DNA of 64,000 nt from positions 1,095,667 to 1,159,666 of the forward strand of contig VXAY01006690.1 of assembly GCA_013399855.1 (NCBI GenBank), read 5' to 3'. The position numbers were made by a program, and so were the translations under genes. This document shows positions 1 through 11,560 of this stretch, piece by piece. Every line of letters starts with the position of its first letter. Position 1 is the stretch's first letter. The stretch comes from Oxyruncus cristatus. Lineage: Eukaryota; Chordata; Aves; Passeriformes; Cotingidae. Below the pieces are notes generated by a model, which saw only the letters and a program-made list of their open reading frames with translations, did not search any database and was not told where the DNA came from.

Positions 1-3000
1 AAGTCAAACACTATAATTTTCTTTAAATATACTATAAACGTGTTTAAATGCCACTTATGGCACCTATTACAAATTTTGTGAGGGAGCACATCTATGCACT
101 GAAAGAAACTGCTGGTCAATCTGCTGGCAAATTTTTTCACATTTCCATCTCACAACGTGACTCCTCCCCCTCCCAAAATATTGACAGATTATTGTTTTAA
201 TTGGGTACTGAACAACCATGGTAGTGCTCTGTTGGCAGAGAATCATGGTTCTTGTGCCAGCTCCCAGAACAGCATGCTTATTAGTTATGGCTTCGCAAAT
301 TCTCTCACATACAACATCTGAACAACTTGAGAAGAAATTCCCAGATTTCTCATCGCATGCAAGTACTACAAGCTGCACCTTAAATGACTTTTGCATAATA
401 AAGACAGATAAAAAGCAATGCTTCCTAATAGTAGATAAAAAAAGCTACGGATTCTTGCAAAAGCAAGACTCCTAACATCATACTATAAACTCACTGGGAT
501 TTAGTTATGCCTGCATTTCCACTTACCAAAACACATAATCTTGGAGAAAGATGGTGTTGAGTACAGAGAAAATAGACACTAAGAACATTTAATCTTCATA
601 TGTTTGCACTTATGTGAACCCAAAGAATCTTATCATTCACTGATTAACTGGCAGATACTATTAACATCTTAAAAACTGAAATGGAGGCTGGGGTGGATTC
701 TGCAGTCCCAATGGCTTAGCAAGAGACATTAGTCAGACCACTGGTCAGGAGCAGCAATTCACAGCTTACAGTCTTTAATGAGCTCACCTTCTGAATAAGT
801 CTTAGGCTCATATGGGCTAATGAAAATCACTTTTTTTTTTTTTCACGTACAAAATTCCTATAAATGCGAAGGAATTTGTATCTATTATCATCTAAATTAA
901 TTAATTTATCACTATTTCTCTATGTTAATTTTCATTTAGGTATGAAGATCAGTTTTGCCAGCTCAAGGAAAAGCAAAGGTAGAGCAAAAGCACCACCAGA
1001 GGATGCTCTTGAAAATCACAGGGTGATCCTCATTAATTCTTATTCCAAAACTGGCATCCACACCTTTATCAATGTAAGTCCTGCACACTAGCTTTTTCTG
1101 CTCTGTTCATCTGTCCCTCCCAACTCAAGTGTTACGAGAAGTTAATGAAAGAGCAAAGAGAAGAACAAACCAAGTCTACTAGAAAATACTACTTCAGTTT
1201 TGGGGAGAGATGACTAGTGATATCACTCCACTGTTTGATGGTCCCCTCTTGGTCCCATCACTGGTGATAAACCTAATTGTCCTCTTGGCAAAATCCAATT
1301 TGCCTTTCCCTTCTGCACAAAAAGAAAGAAACTGAATAAGCTGCCATCAGGAAATACGTAGCCTGAGAACAGAAGCTTCTGTTGGTGGCAGGTGAGGCCT
1401 GCAACCCACAATTACCAGCTGGAGCTGTAACTGTAATCTCACAGGAAAATCAGCCAGAAATTCCTGAGCTAACAGCAGCTGTTCAAGAGATTGTAAGCAG
1501 CTGCCAAAAACTGACAGAAAATCGTGGGAGTCCCAAATATTTTGAGAGATCTGCCAAGTAAGACAATAATCACTCCACGTTAAGACAGAGCTCTTGATCG
1601 AAAAAGAAGGTGTGGAATATTGCCCAAAATGAATGAGTTTAGTGATCTTAATTTATTTTGCATGGGTCAGATAATCACATGACTTGGGAAAGTAGTGAAG
1701 AGACATTTTTATTTCTTTCAATTTTTTTCTGCTCATCTTTCGGTTCTGTACACCTACATATTTTTTTACTCTATTTCTGGGTTTGGTAGAGAAGAGATTG
1801 CTTTCTCATTTTTTTTAAGTAGCACAAAGTACAGAGAGGTTGTAAAGGCTGAGATGCATAGGCCTCAAGCTTACAAGTGCCAATAACAACGCCAGTCTTA
1901 AAATCCACTAAATATTTTGAAATCACACTGATCCACATGATTCATAGAAGTTGAAATATACTGTCTTTTCCATCAAAGACTGTTTCTCCAAACAACATTA
2001 GGAAAAATTAGCTTGCAGAACTGCTGCTATACTTCTATTACCTTACAAAAGATTACATTTCCTATATTTGTCATTAAAAAACTTTTCTTACATGTGTGTG
2101 ATCAAAATCTGAACTATGTAGAATACAATATTCAATAAAAACTCAAATTTTGCTACAGGAAAGGTAAAAATATCAGGGATAATGCACTTGAGTTTGCCTA
2201 ATACTAAACAAACAAAATACTAACATGAAACCCTAAAACAGAGCACTTATTCTGTAAGTAAGGCAAAAAGCAAAGATTAAAAAGCAAATTGGGTTCTCCT
2301 GTCCCCAAATCATTCTACCTATGTATCTTTCCTCCAGCTCTAAAATTGAGTTTATCAGTTTAGGGTTGTTTGGTGGGCAGGGGGAGGAGGAGGGTCCTTC
2401 CATTTGTTATATATCTTACCTTAAGCTCATATGATATTCTGTATATTACCCTGCATTTACTCAAAAGATAATCAACTAGAACCTTGGACTTACAGTGTCT
2501 ACAGTAACATAAATACAGCACAGAAGGAAAATTATTAGTCTTCTCCCTGACCGACCTAGAAAACTTTGGGGTTACATGGAAACCTTCCTATATTTTGGTG
2601 TACAGGTCCTCAATTTCCCAAGTTCAAAATCTTACCTTTTCCAATATAAATGCTGGTTTAGTGCAGAAGAAAATTGAAGTAGACTACAGTTTCTTTGTAA
2701 AATTAATGTAACTGCAGGAGATCTTAGTGGAAGTCTGACTTATACTTGCAGGTATACTTGCATGAAATAACATTATTATGATATAGAATAGTACCTTTAT
2801 GGAATAATGTGGTTAAAATTACTAGTGAGATTCGTAAGGATAAAAAAAACCAACCCAACTCTGTGCCTGGTTGGTAGCCCACAAAAAGGCACTGCCTTTA
2901 CTTAACATTTTTACCTGCAACTTAAAGGTATGCCTAAAGAAAGAACTAGGAGCAAACTGGAGAAGATGACAGACTAAAAAATTTAATACAAAGTTTAGAT

Positions 3001-3364
3001 TAACTATTTCAAATTAAGTAATTAATTATTTTAAGATCTACTTGATTTGTGAATACTCCCAAAATTCATTTTTAACTTCTTTCAGCAATCGATTCTCCAC
3101 AGATCCTCTAGCACATTTCAGGCAGAGAACTCTGGTGTCTCTTCACAAGTTTTAAACACCAGATTTTGAAACAGAAGCACTTTTTTTTCCCAGCCCTCTC
3201 AGCTAAGATGACTGGAAATTGTTGCCAAGCTCTCGGGGAATTCAATCTAGGTTTTATTCTATTTATTTTAACTATCAATGAGAAGTGACATTCAAAAAGC
3301 ATGTTTGTGTCACTGCCACGTCACATGAAAGTGGACAAATGAACAGTTTACATTAATACTGTTC
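1..3364. other. Intronic stretch without recognised genes
   Basis: AT-rich sequence with short chance frames only. It contains a 13-base T run at 831-843 and a very AT-rich patch near 2980-3040. No repeat family was recognised. Confidence 0.6.
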
Positions 3365-3725
3365 TGTGGAAGGCCAGGGTCCCGAGAGCACCAGCAGGAC
3401 ATCACAGCCAGAGCCAGCGTGGCAGGACACCCTGCCCAGCATCCCAGGAGCACCATTCTGCCCTGACCACTGGGAACAGCCAGGGCAGCTGCTCCTGGCA
3501 AGAAACAGCAGCCCAGGGTGGCTGCCACACAGACCTGGCCTAGGCCACTGCAGCCAAGCACTGCCAAGAATGGGTCCTGATCCTCAGGGAAAGAGCAAGG
3601 CAGGGGGAGGTCTGGGTGGACCCAGGAGGTCCCAGCTAAAGCTGGGGAATGGGGCTGGGGCAGCACCCTTGCAGCAGAGGAGGCCCCTGGACAGCCTGTC
3701 AGAGCCATTAAGGCCTGCAGATACC
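3365..3725. other. GC-rich, CpG-poor island of unknown origin
   Basis: About 360 bases that are far richer in G and C than the flanks, with many CAGGG, CCTGG and GGCAGC-type words and few CpG dinucleotides. Frames are open on both strands across most of it, but the products are Ala/Pro/Gly/Ser-rich with no recognisable domain, as expected of GC-rich DNA with few stop codons. It could be a decayed mobile element, an old minisatellite or an untranslated exon. CpG depletion argues against an active CpG-island promoter. Confidence 0.5.
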
Positions 3726-6510
3726 AAAATGAAATTTATTCTTAACCTGTCCTCTCCGGTAAATTGACTTTCAAAATTGACTTCCACACTAAAAATTAAT
3801 TTACAGGCCTTTCAGCAGTGAGAAAAAGAACAACAGAAGCACAACCTTATGACTGTTACACTGAGGATACAAACAAGGTGGAACAAACTCAAAATAAGCA
3901 TTTATCTGCATTACTTTAGTTTGCAATCATTCTCTAGTAATATTTTCTTTTAAAGAAAAAAGTAATAACAAAAATGTGTAACATTAAGACAATGCCATTC
4001 CTATAACATATTCTATGCATTCTGAAGGCACTGGCAAACACACAGCTATCATTTGATCACAGAAGACAATGAGTAGAACAGAGGGATTTCATTTTCCTGA
4101 TCCATCTCATAAAGTTACCTTGCTCTATTCCAGAGAAGTTCACAAATACAGCAATGTGATTCTCCTCTAGTTTAGATATGAATGCATTTTTGCAAAACAC
4201 ATTAGCAAAAGTTATTCCAAAATTAAAAGACAACAATAATATGAAAGGAAAGGAAAGTCTTAAATGGTACTTTGATAACAGAGAAAAGCAACATGAATAC
4301 ATGTAGCAATAAAATATTCTGAATTCAGTTTACAAAAGTCCTGGAATGGCTACTAGGCTGCAGAAATTGCCATGGTTTTCTTGGGAGAACACTGACAAAA
4401 GGTCATAGGTCCACTGCTTGCTTGCCACACAGAAAACAATTTGTAACAATGCTGGTTTTAGAGATTTAAATACTAGAGTCAAAGTTAAGAAAGTTAAATT
4501 TTGACACCAATATCAAAGAGGTGCAGAAATGCAGCTTTTTTTTTTCTTAATTAGTATCTTAATTTGTGAGTATTGATATAGTCTTATCTAGGTTAACCTC
4601 TAAAAAGAAAGCATTGGAACGAAACCTATGGAAACCAACTCCTTGGCTATGTTTCCTGAAAAACCTGCAAGCTTTAAGCCCACCAGGAAGTCTGACCTTT
4701 AACTACCAATTTTTAGTAGCGTAGTCTTACTTTTTGGGTCAATACATTATTGTTATCAATATCTGTTAGTAGAAATCAATTACAAAATAATTAGCCAATG
4801 ATCGGGGCATCTTTTCTTTGTCATCAACTTTTTCCCTCATTAACATTTTACATATTAGGATTGCCTAAAAGCTTAGAGAGTGATATAACATCACAGTGAC
4901 AGCTTACTGAGAGGGGAATAACTGAGTTTTCTTCATAACAATGTTCTTGGTGCCAGCCAGTGAGCTAATAGGAAGCCTGAGAGGTTCCCTGAGAATGAAA
5001 GGACTCACAATACCATCACTACAGTAGACAGCTTTGTTATAAATCCAAAGCTTTGAAGTTCTCACTGTAAAACATCAGCCCTTAATTCAGCAGTTAAAAA
5101 TTCCTGGACTCTATACACAAGCATCCCAGTCAACTTTGTCAAGTTACCTATACTTTGACACTCTGCAGAACCTAATACAGATTTCCAAGTCTGCCATGTA
5201 ATACAATCTGAGCGGTTGGCAGCCATAATTGACTTTACATGCCATGTCTTCCTGATCTCTGCTGCTAACAATACTTTGTCAACAGATATCATTATGTGTA
5301 ATGCATCAAGAAGAGCCAACACATGTGTTGTTCATGTTGACAGATTTCCTTCCAAAGATATATAGTATGTATATTATGCAGGCAGGTCCATTAGAGCCCT
5401 TCTGACGCTGTTAAGCGCACTAGTTGCTCTGTAAGTTTGCTTCAGTGTTCACTTTTAAAACAAACTGATTCACTTGCTTTTGAAAAGGGGCTTGATTGAA
5501 AAAGAAAAAAAAAAAAAAACAAGCCCTTAAAATTGACCACTGTTTCTTCCTACCTGTCCATGAATAGATCCCAATTCTTTGGCAGCTGGAGATGGTGACC
5601 TCTCATTTCCCTGGCTACACTCTTTGGCAGTTTAACTACAGTGTTAACATTAAACCACCAAGGGTCACGTGGCAAACTGTGAAATCCACTCTGTGCTAAA
5701 CTATAGCACTTGCATACGTATAAGAAAATATTTCAAGATGATTTCCCGATCACAAATAATGAAGTTCAAGAGATAGTGGGTGTTTGCAGCATAGAAAAAT
5801 CTGGGTGCTCTACCCACATATCTATCAGATGCATGGAAATTCTATTTCATTTAAACAAATATGTTCACCTAATCCTGTTATGAATGGAAATAATATCTTC
5901 CCATCTATTTAATAATTTTCTGAATATACTTGGTATTAAATTTGCATACAGGGTAAACAGCATGAGCTCAACAAAATATTAACATCAGTGATCACAGTCT
6001 GAAACACTCAAGTCAGGAAGCTAATACAGTGAACCCATCCAAAATTAGAAGAGGCCTTAGTCAGTATTGTTTTGAAATGTACACAACTATTTGGTCAGCT
6101 GCACTCAGACCACTTATGGTCAGCTATTTTTATTTTTCAGAAAGTAGCAGTTCTCTGAAGAAATTCTATCCACATAAAAGAATTATGCTCCTACTAGAGC
6201 AAAATTATCCACTATTACCCCAGAATTATTCTACTCTCCAAAACAATGAAAAGATAAAATTTTAGAGGCTACATCAGCCAAAAGGAACAATTCAGAAATA
6301 AACTCCAGTCTACAGTGTGCTACACAATTAATTATTTGCCAATTTTCTGATATAATTTAGGAAAGGCAAACAAACAGTTTGAAAAAAGAGAAACTGAAGA
6401 ATGGTGCTTAGTTTAAAATGGTAACTTTTTCACTAGTACTTACGTAAGTAACAAATTTTCAGTCTTGACTGACCAATATCATTATGAATTATTGAAAAAA
6501 AGAGGTTGAC
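3726..6510. other. Intronic stretch without recognised genes
   Basis: AT-rich intron with short chance frames. A 15-base A run lies at 5505-5519. No repeat family was recognised. Confidence 0.6.
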
Positions 6511-6986
6511 CCTATTTAAAACTATTAAGCTCTTAGAGAGCATCCAAAGGAGGGCAGCAAAGATGGTGAAGGGCCTTGAGGGGAAGCCAGATGAGGAGCA
6601 GCTGAGGTCACTTGGTGTGTTCAGCCTGGAGAGGAGGAGTCTGATGGGAAACCTCATTGCAGTTACAATTTCCTCGTGAGGGGAAGAGGAGGGGCAGGCA
6701 CTGATCTCTTCACTCTCATGACCAGTGACAGGACTCAAGGGAATGGCCTGAAGTTGTGTCAGGGGAGGTTTAGATTGGATGTTAGAAAAAGATTCTTCAC
6801 CCAGAAGGTGGTTGGGCACCAGAACAGGCTCCTCAGAGAAGCGGTCACAGCACCAAGCCTGACAGAGTTCAAGATGCATTTGCAGGATACTCTCAGGCAC
6901 GTGGTGTGACTCTTGGGGATGGTGCTGTGCAGGGCTAAGACTTGGACTCAATCCTTGTGGGTACCTTCCAACTCAGCATGCTTTGT
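6511..6986 (+). mobile_element. CR1 retrotransposon 3' fragment
   Basis: The sequence follows the avian CR1 3' region in order: the end of the reverse-transcriptase ORF (around GTGTTCAGCCTGGAGAGG), the block around GATTCTTCACCCAGAAGG, and the 3' UTR around GTGCTGTGCAGGGCTAAG up to CCAACTCAGCATGC. It is truncated at the 5' end, as is usual for CR1, and lacks the terminal short tandem repeat. It is antisense to KCNMA1. It resembles the copy at 51625-52356 closely enough that the two are probably the same subfamily. The reading frame is broken. Confidence 0.93.
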
Positions 6987-9900
6987 AAACTAGATAAACT
7001 TTACATAGAAATGGCACTGCACTACGCTCAGAGAAGAGGACTTAAAGAAACAATTGCCATGTTAAACTATGATTCACTGATGTGCCGTTTAAAGGAGCCA
7101 TGTTTCCATCAGTGTTGCTTAAAGCATTCAAATTTTGTTTTTCTTATCTATTGGATGAACAAGTAGAATTTTACAGTTCAATTAACCTGTAAGTTACTTC
7201 AAAGGATAAAACATATTCTTTTCTGAAAAGAATTATTACAAATTGACATTATCAAATTAAAAAAAAAAAAAAAGAGGAGTGCCACAGTGAATGAAAAATA
7301 ATGAAAGAACATGTCCTCAACTGAACATAGAGGAGACCAGTATTTGACCAAACACAATCAACATTTGGAGGCCATTTTGTGATCTTTTATGCTAATCAAG
7401 AATTCTAGTGCTTCTAAAGAAAATAGACCCAGAGAGTTCAGCAGTCCCTTCAGCAGCACTGAAAATAAAACAAAGGACTGACTGCTATCATGATGCTTAT
7501 GATGCTGCTATCTCAGGCTAGAGAGAGGCCATTAAGTATGCATATTAACAGGTGGGTCTTGCTGTATGAGCTGGAATGCATAATGCTCTTCTGATATATG
7601 CATTCTGGCACTTTTCATATGTGGCACACAGGCCCAAGTATTTTCACTGACTAAAATAACTACACAATAATTGAACAGATAAATAGATATAATTCAGTCT
7701 CTCTTTCAAGGACTAAATGGAGAAAATCGAAACATTTAGAAAAAAGTCCTATAAAAAATGTGAGTTACCTGCCAATTATGTTTATGAATTCTTAATTCAT
7801 GCATTTGTAAAATTAATGCTATCAAATACTTTGGAAAAAAAGGGACATTTAGCTCAGATTTAGACAGCTACCTATCTTGGAAAGGACAAAAAAGAGGCAT
7901 TAAAAGTAGAACACTTCAAAATACACAGCCTGTAAAATACCACTAAAAAACAAAAAGAACTTGCATAATTACTTTAGCCAGCAAGCAGATCTGTAGTACC
8001 ATGTTCTCAGTACGAATCTGTTCATTAAATATATATATATAATTTCCTATGCTGACAGCTGCTATAAAAATTCTTGCAAAAAGCACGTAAGTGTAGCAGA
8101 TTTGATTCCCAACTCTATTGTTACACTGCTTGTATTAGGAAAAGAGAGACAAAAAGTATCACCATGAACTTTAAGGTCTTACAGCTCTGAAGAACTTTGG
8201 TTCTATTCTTGCTATTTGTGACACCACTTAAATTGCATCTGCCAAAGTTTTACAGAACTAACTTGATCACTCGTGAATGTATACATTCTAGTCACCAATT
8301 AAATGTATTTTGACTGCTTCAAAGATTTCCTCACAAAGCTCCAGGCAGCTTCAAATTAAATGCAGCTGGGAGAAATGGATCACTTTCCTTCAGGTGGAAA
8401 GTGATTGGGAACAGCAGGAAATGTTGGGAAAACCAAAAGAAATGTCAGAGCATAAGATCAGGGGAGCAATCTGGGAAACACACTGTGGGAATGGAAGCTC
8501 TTAACTGGAAAACACTGGGAGTGTTGGACATTTTGGGCCACTTGACATCCAACCTTGGCCACTACAGCCTGCTTCTCTTACCATGTACTCTGATTTAGGT
8601 ACAAGGACAAGGGTTTTATCCAATTCCTCCACTCTTTTTACCCTTTTTCTTTCATTTTTCCTGTTAAAAAAGATATAGCCCAGGATAAAACTGAAAAGTG
8701 GAAAATCCAAAAGAAAAATACTACATTTCTGTTAGCTTTTTTTCCCCCTCTCACTTGCATCCTGATAGCAAATTCTTCACAGTATTAATGAAGAAAGAAA
8801 AAATTTTGCATTAATTACTACAGTTTTTTGAATGTGATAAGGCCTACCACGTGAAAAAGAAATAGAGTTTAAAAGGGGATCTGCTTTAGGTAAGAAACGT
8901 TACATTTATTAAAATGTGAGAGGACAACTTAATAATTTGAACTGGCCAAGACCTGAAAATTCTTGTAACAGTCTGACAGCCTAGGGGGGAAAAACTACCA
9001 TGAACTTCAATTGTTTTTTGACATAAAGCGTCAAAGGAAATTGAAGGTTAAGTATTGTCAATCTCATGTAATAGCAAGCAGAACCACATCAACTTTTTTA
9101 ATAACTCTCCATTCTCTTCACAGGCTGTCAGTTAACTCTTTTTCTACATAATGTTTTAAAAGGTCTATCCTTAATGCAAACTACTAGCTAAGGAAGGTAT
9201 CTGTCAAGTACTTCTGCAAATTTTGAGCAAAGAACTTGTACAAAATAAATGAATCAATTAAATAAATAATTCAGCAAAACAGTTTGTAACAATGAGTCTT
9301 AGAAAGCCTAGTCTGTATTATACCTATATAGCTTACATTTCCAATAACCTACATTTTGGAAGGTTTTGCATCATAGTATGCATCACCTAGGGGGGAAAAA
9401 AAGTCTCTTAAAAGTGGACAAAATGTTCCTCTAGAATATCTACAGATCCTTAGGGTCTGAACACTCCTAGCTTATAAACCCTGCAGATCAGGCTTTCCCC
9501 ACTCCTCTTGATATCTTCCTAACACAATCTCTTTCCTGTGGGTTGCCACTGATCCCATCCTGCCTGATGTCAGGTTCCATCATTTTGGCTAGAGTACTCC
9601 AACAACTATGAGCCATAATCACAGTTCTGGATCTGGATACTCCACATCCATCAAGTGCATGTATTGAGATCTATGAAGATGACAAATTATCATTGCACTT
9701 TTATAAGTACGTATTCAACATTTCTATAGCAGCAGCACACTGTGGTGTACTAAGAAGCCCCCAGGGATATTGTAACAACTCTGGAGAGTAAAAGAAAATT
9801 ACCACAGCTCACTTAACAAGCTTACATAAAATCTGTAGGTCTGCCAAGATTTTTTTTTGTCTTTTGATGATACTACTAACATAGAGAAGTTTTGTGCAGT

Positions 9901-10534
9901 TTTGCTATACTGTAAATTCAGTTTAGTCGAGATAACAATAATACTGAAGGGAATAATGAAAAATTGTTCACATTCAAAAAATTATTATTTTCAGCTCTGT
10001 TTAAAGTCACTTGAGTTAGGAAAATAAACAGCACAGATTTTTGCTTTATACAGTGGTCAATTGACCAGGAAGAACCATGCTGCTTTACACACTTAATCAC
10101 TAGAACTTTAGGAAATAACTTTTAAAAAGGTTTCTTAATTGCTACTAAGGTAAACCATGGCTATAGCTTCCTGAAAAGCTCTTTATTCTGCTCTTAGAGT
10201 TTATGAAAACTAATAGGCTGTTAGACTGAGCCAAGTTTTAATGTGTGGAACATGTACAGTGTGACTATAACATCAACAGTGACTCTAAGAACTTAAGTCC
10301 AAGGACTCTCTAGAGAATTGTGCTAACTGCAAAAAATACTAAAATTTTATGACAGAAAATATTCTTCATGAAATAGAATAAATACAAGTATTTAATGAAC
10401 TCATTTTAGACATCAGCATGCCAAGCTACCGTTGATTTCCTAACCAATCATAGTAACAAGTTTCAAGTTGTAGACAAAGAACTGGTGAGGAGGGGTTGCT
10501 ATTCTTTTCTGGGGTAGCACAAAGAGGTAAAAGG
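6987..10534. other. Intronic stretch without recognised genes
   Basis: AT-rich intron with a 14-base A run (7260-7273) and a short AT dinucleotide run near 8030-8041. A block near 7380-7650 is listed separately as a possible regulatory element. Nothing else was recognised. Confidence 0.6.
7380..7650. promoter_or_regulatory. Candidate non-coding regulatory block with POU/homeodomain-like motifs
   Basis: It contains ATGCTAAT (an octamer variant), ATGCATATTAA, ATGCATAAT and ATATGCAT within about 270 bases. Its base composition is more complex than that of the flanking AT-rich intron. Assigning regulatory function is speculative; conservation cannot be judged from one sequence. Confidence 0.2.
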
Positions 10535-10580
10535 TTTCCCTTCTAACAGTATTGGCATTTCCCTTCTAACAGTATTGGCA
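10535..10580. repeat. Perfect two-copy tandem duplication, 23-bp unit
   Basis: Positions 10535-10557 and 10558-10580 are identical (the unit begins TTTCCCTTCTAACAG) and directly adjacent. No known repeat family was recognised. Perfect identity suggests a recent replication-slippage duplication. Confidence 0.95.
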
Positions 10581-11481
10581 ATACATACTTGCTTTTCTTA
10601 AACTCTGTGATTAGTATTATATATATGCATCCCCTTTTAAAAAACCTTTCCTTATCTTTGTAGTTAAACTGTAGATCTGTTTATTTGTCTGAATACAGAG
10701 GCCTGAATTTCCTCTTTTCCTCCCTCTGTTCATGTGGGCCTCTGATAGCTTTGCATTTCTCATACAGAATGTGTTGCATCTGCCATGTTTCTGTTGATCT
10801 TTCCATTTAACCTTTATCTCTCCTTATGATGCCTTTTCAGACACATGGATTTAAAGAATTTATTTCTGTCTATAATGTGGTTCTACATTACTTCCTTTGA
10901 ATTTATTCTGAATTTCTGTTAGAGAATCCCTTATGAGTTACATCGTGATCAGGTAATGATTACATCATGATTCCTTCCTCATGTTGTATGAGATGTGTTT
11001 CAGACTCCACCAGTTCAGGAGACCTCCATTTAAGTTAATCAGTATCAGTCTCCTGACTAAGATTAAGGTCCAGATAGAGTATATTTCATTCTGTTAGCAT
11101 TTGATGTAAAAACTGACATCAGACGCCAAGTGGGGGTTGGAAAAATCTGGCAGCTGGCATGAGTGGGAGTAAGCAGCCTAAGAACAGTGTGCAAAATGCA
11201 GCAAAGAATGACACTTCCATTTTTATCAGAAATCCAGCCTGGGTTTGCTAAAGAATCTGATCCGCTGCTTAAAATTGTATTTCTCACAAGCAATTCTTTC
11301 AGCACTGATGTGAATTGAAATTCAGTACAAAGGGGGCTCATTAATATCTGGAAAAGGAGGGCAAGTTATCACCCTAAAGTTTCATCATTTGTCCCCTTTT
11401 TGATTGAAGTCTGAATCTGATTTAGAGCTGAGTAGCTGTGAAGCTTCTTTGCTTTACTTGGGTTCTATGGTTAGCTACATG

Positions 11482-11499
11482 GAACACATGTATGTGTTC
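11482..11499. repeat. Inverted repeat with 8-bp arms and 2-base loop
   Basis: GAACACAT at 11482-11489 and ATGTGTTC at 11492-11499 are exact reverse complements around GT. It lies 25 bases from a longer inverted repeat. Confidence 0.85.
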
Positions 11500-11524
11500 T
11501 GTGTAGAATAGACACTCTAGATTT

Positions 11525-11560
11525 GAGTGTACACATAGAATACATAGTATGTGTACACTC
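11525..11560. repeat. Perfect inverted repeat with 13-bp arms and 10-base loop
   Basis: GAGTGTACACATA at 11525-11537 is the exact reverse complement of 11548-11560, with loop 11538-11547. It can form a hairpin in DNA or in the KCNMA1 pre-mRNA. The stem is too short for a normal microRNA precursor. Confidence 0.9.

Noticed and set aside
3310..3708. 132-133 codon frames on both strands of the GC-rich island
   Set aside because: Low-complexity Ala/Pro/Gly/Ser composition, no domain, and simultaneous openness on both strands; explained by GC-rich sequence with few stops.
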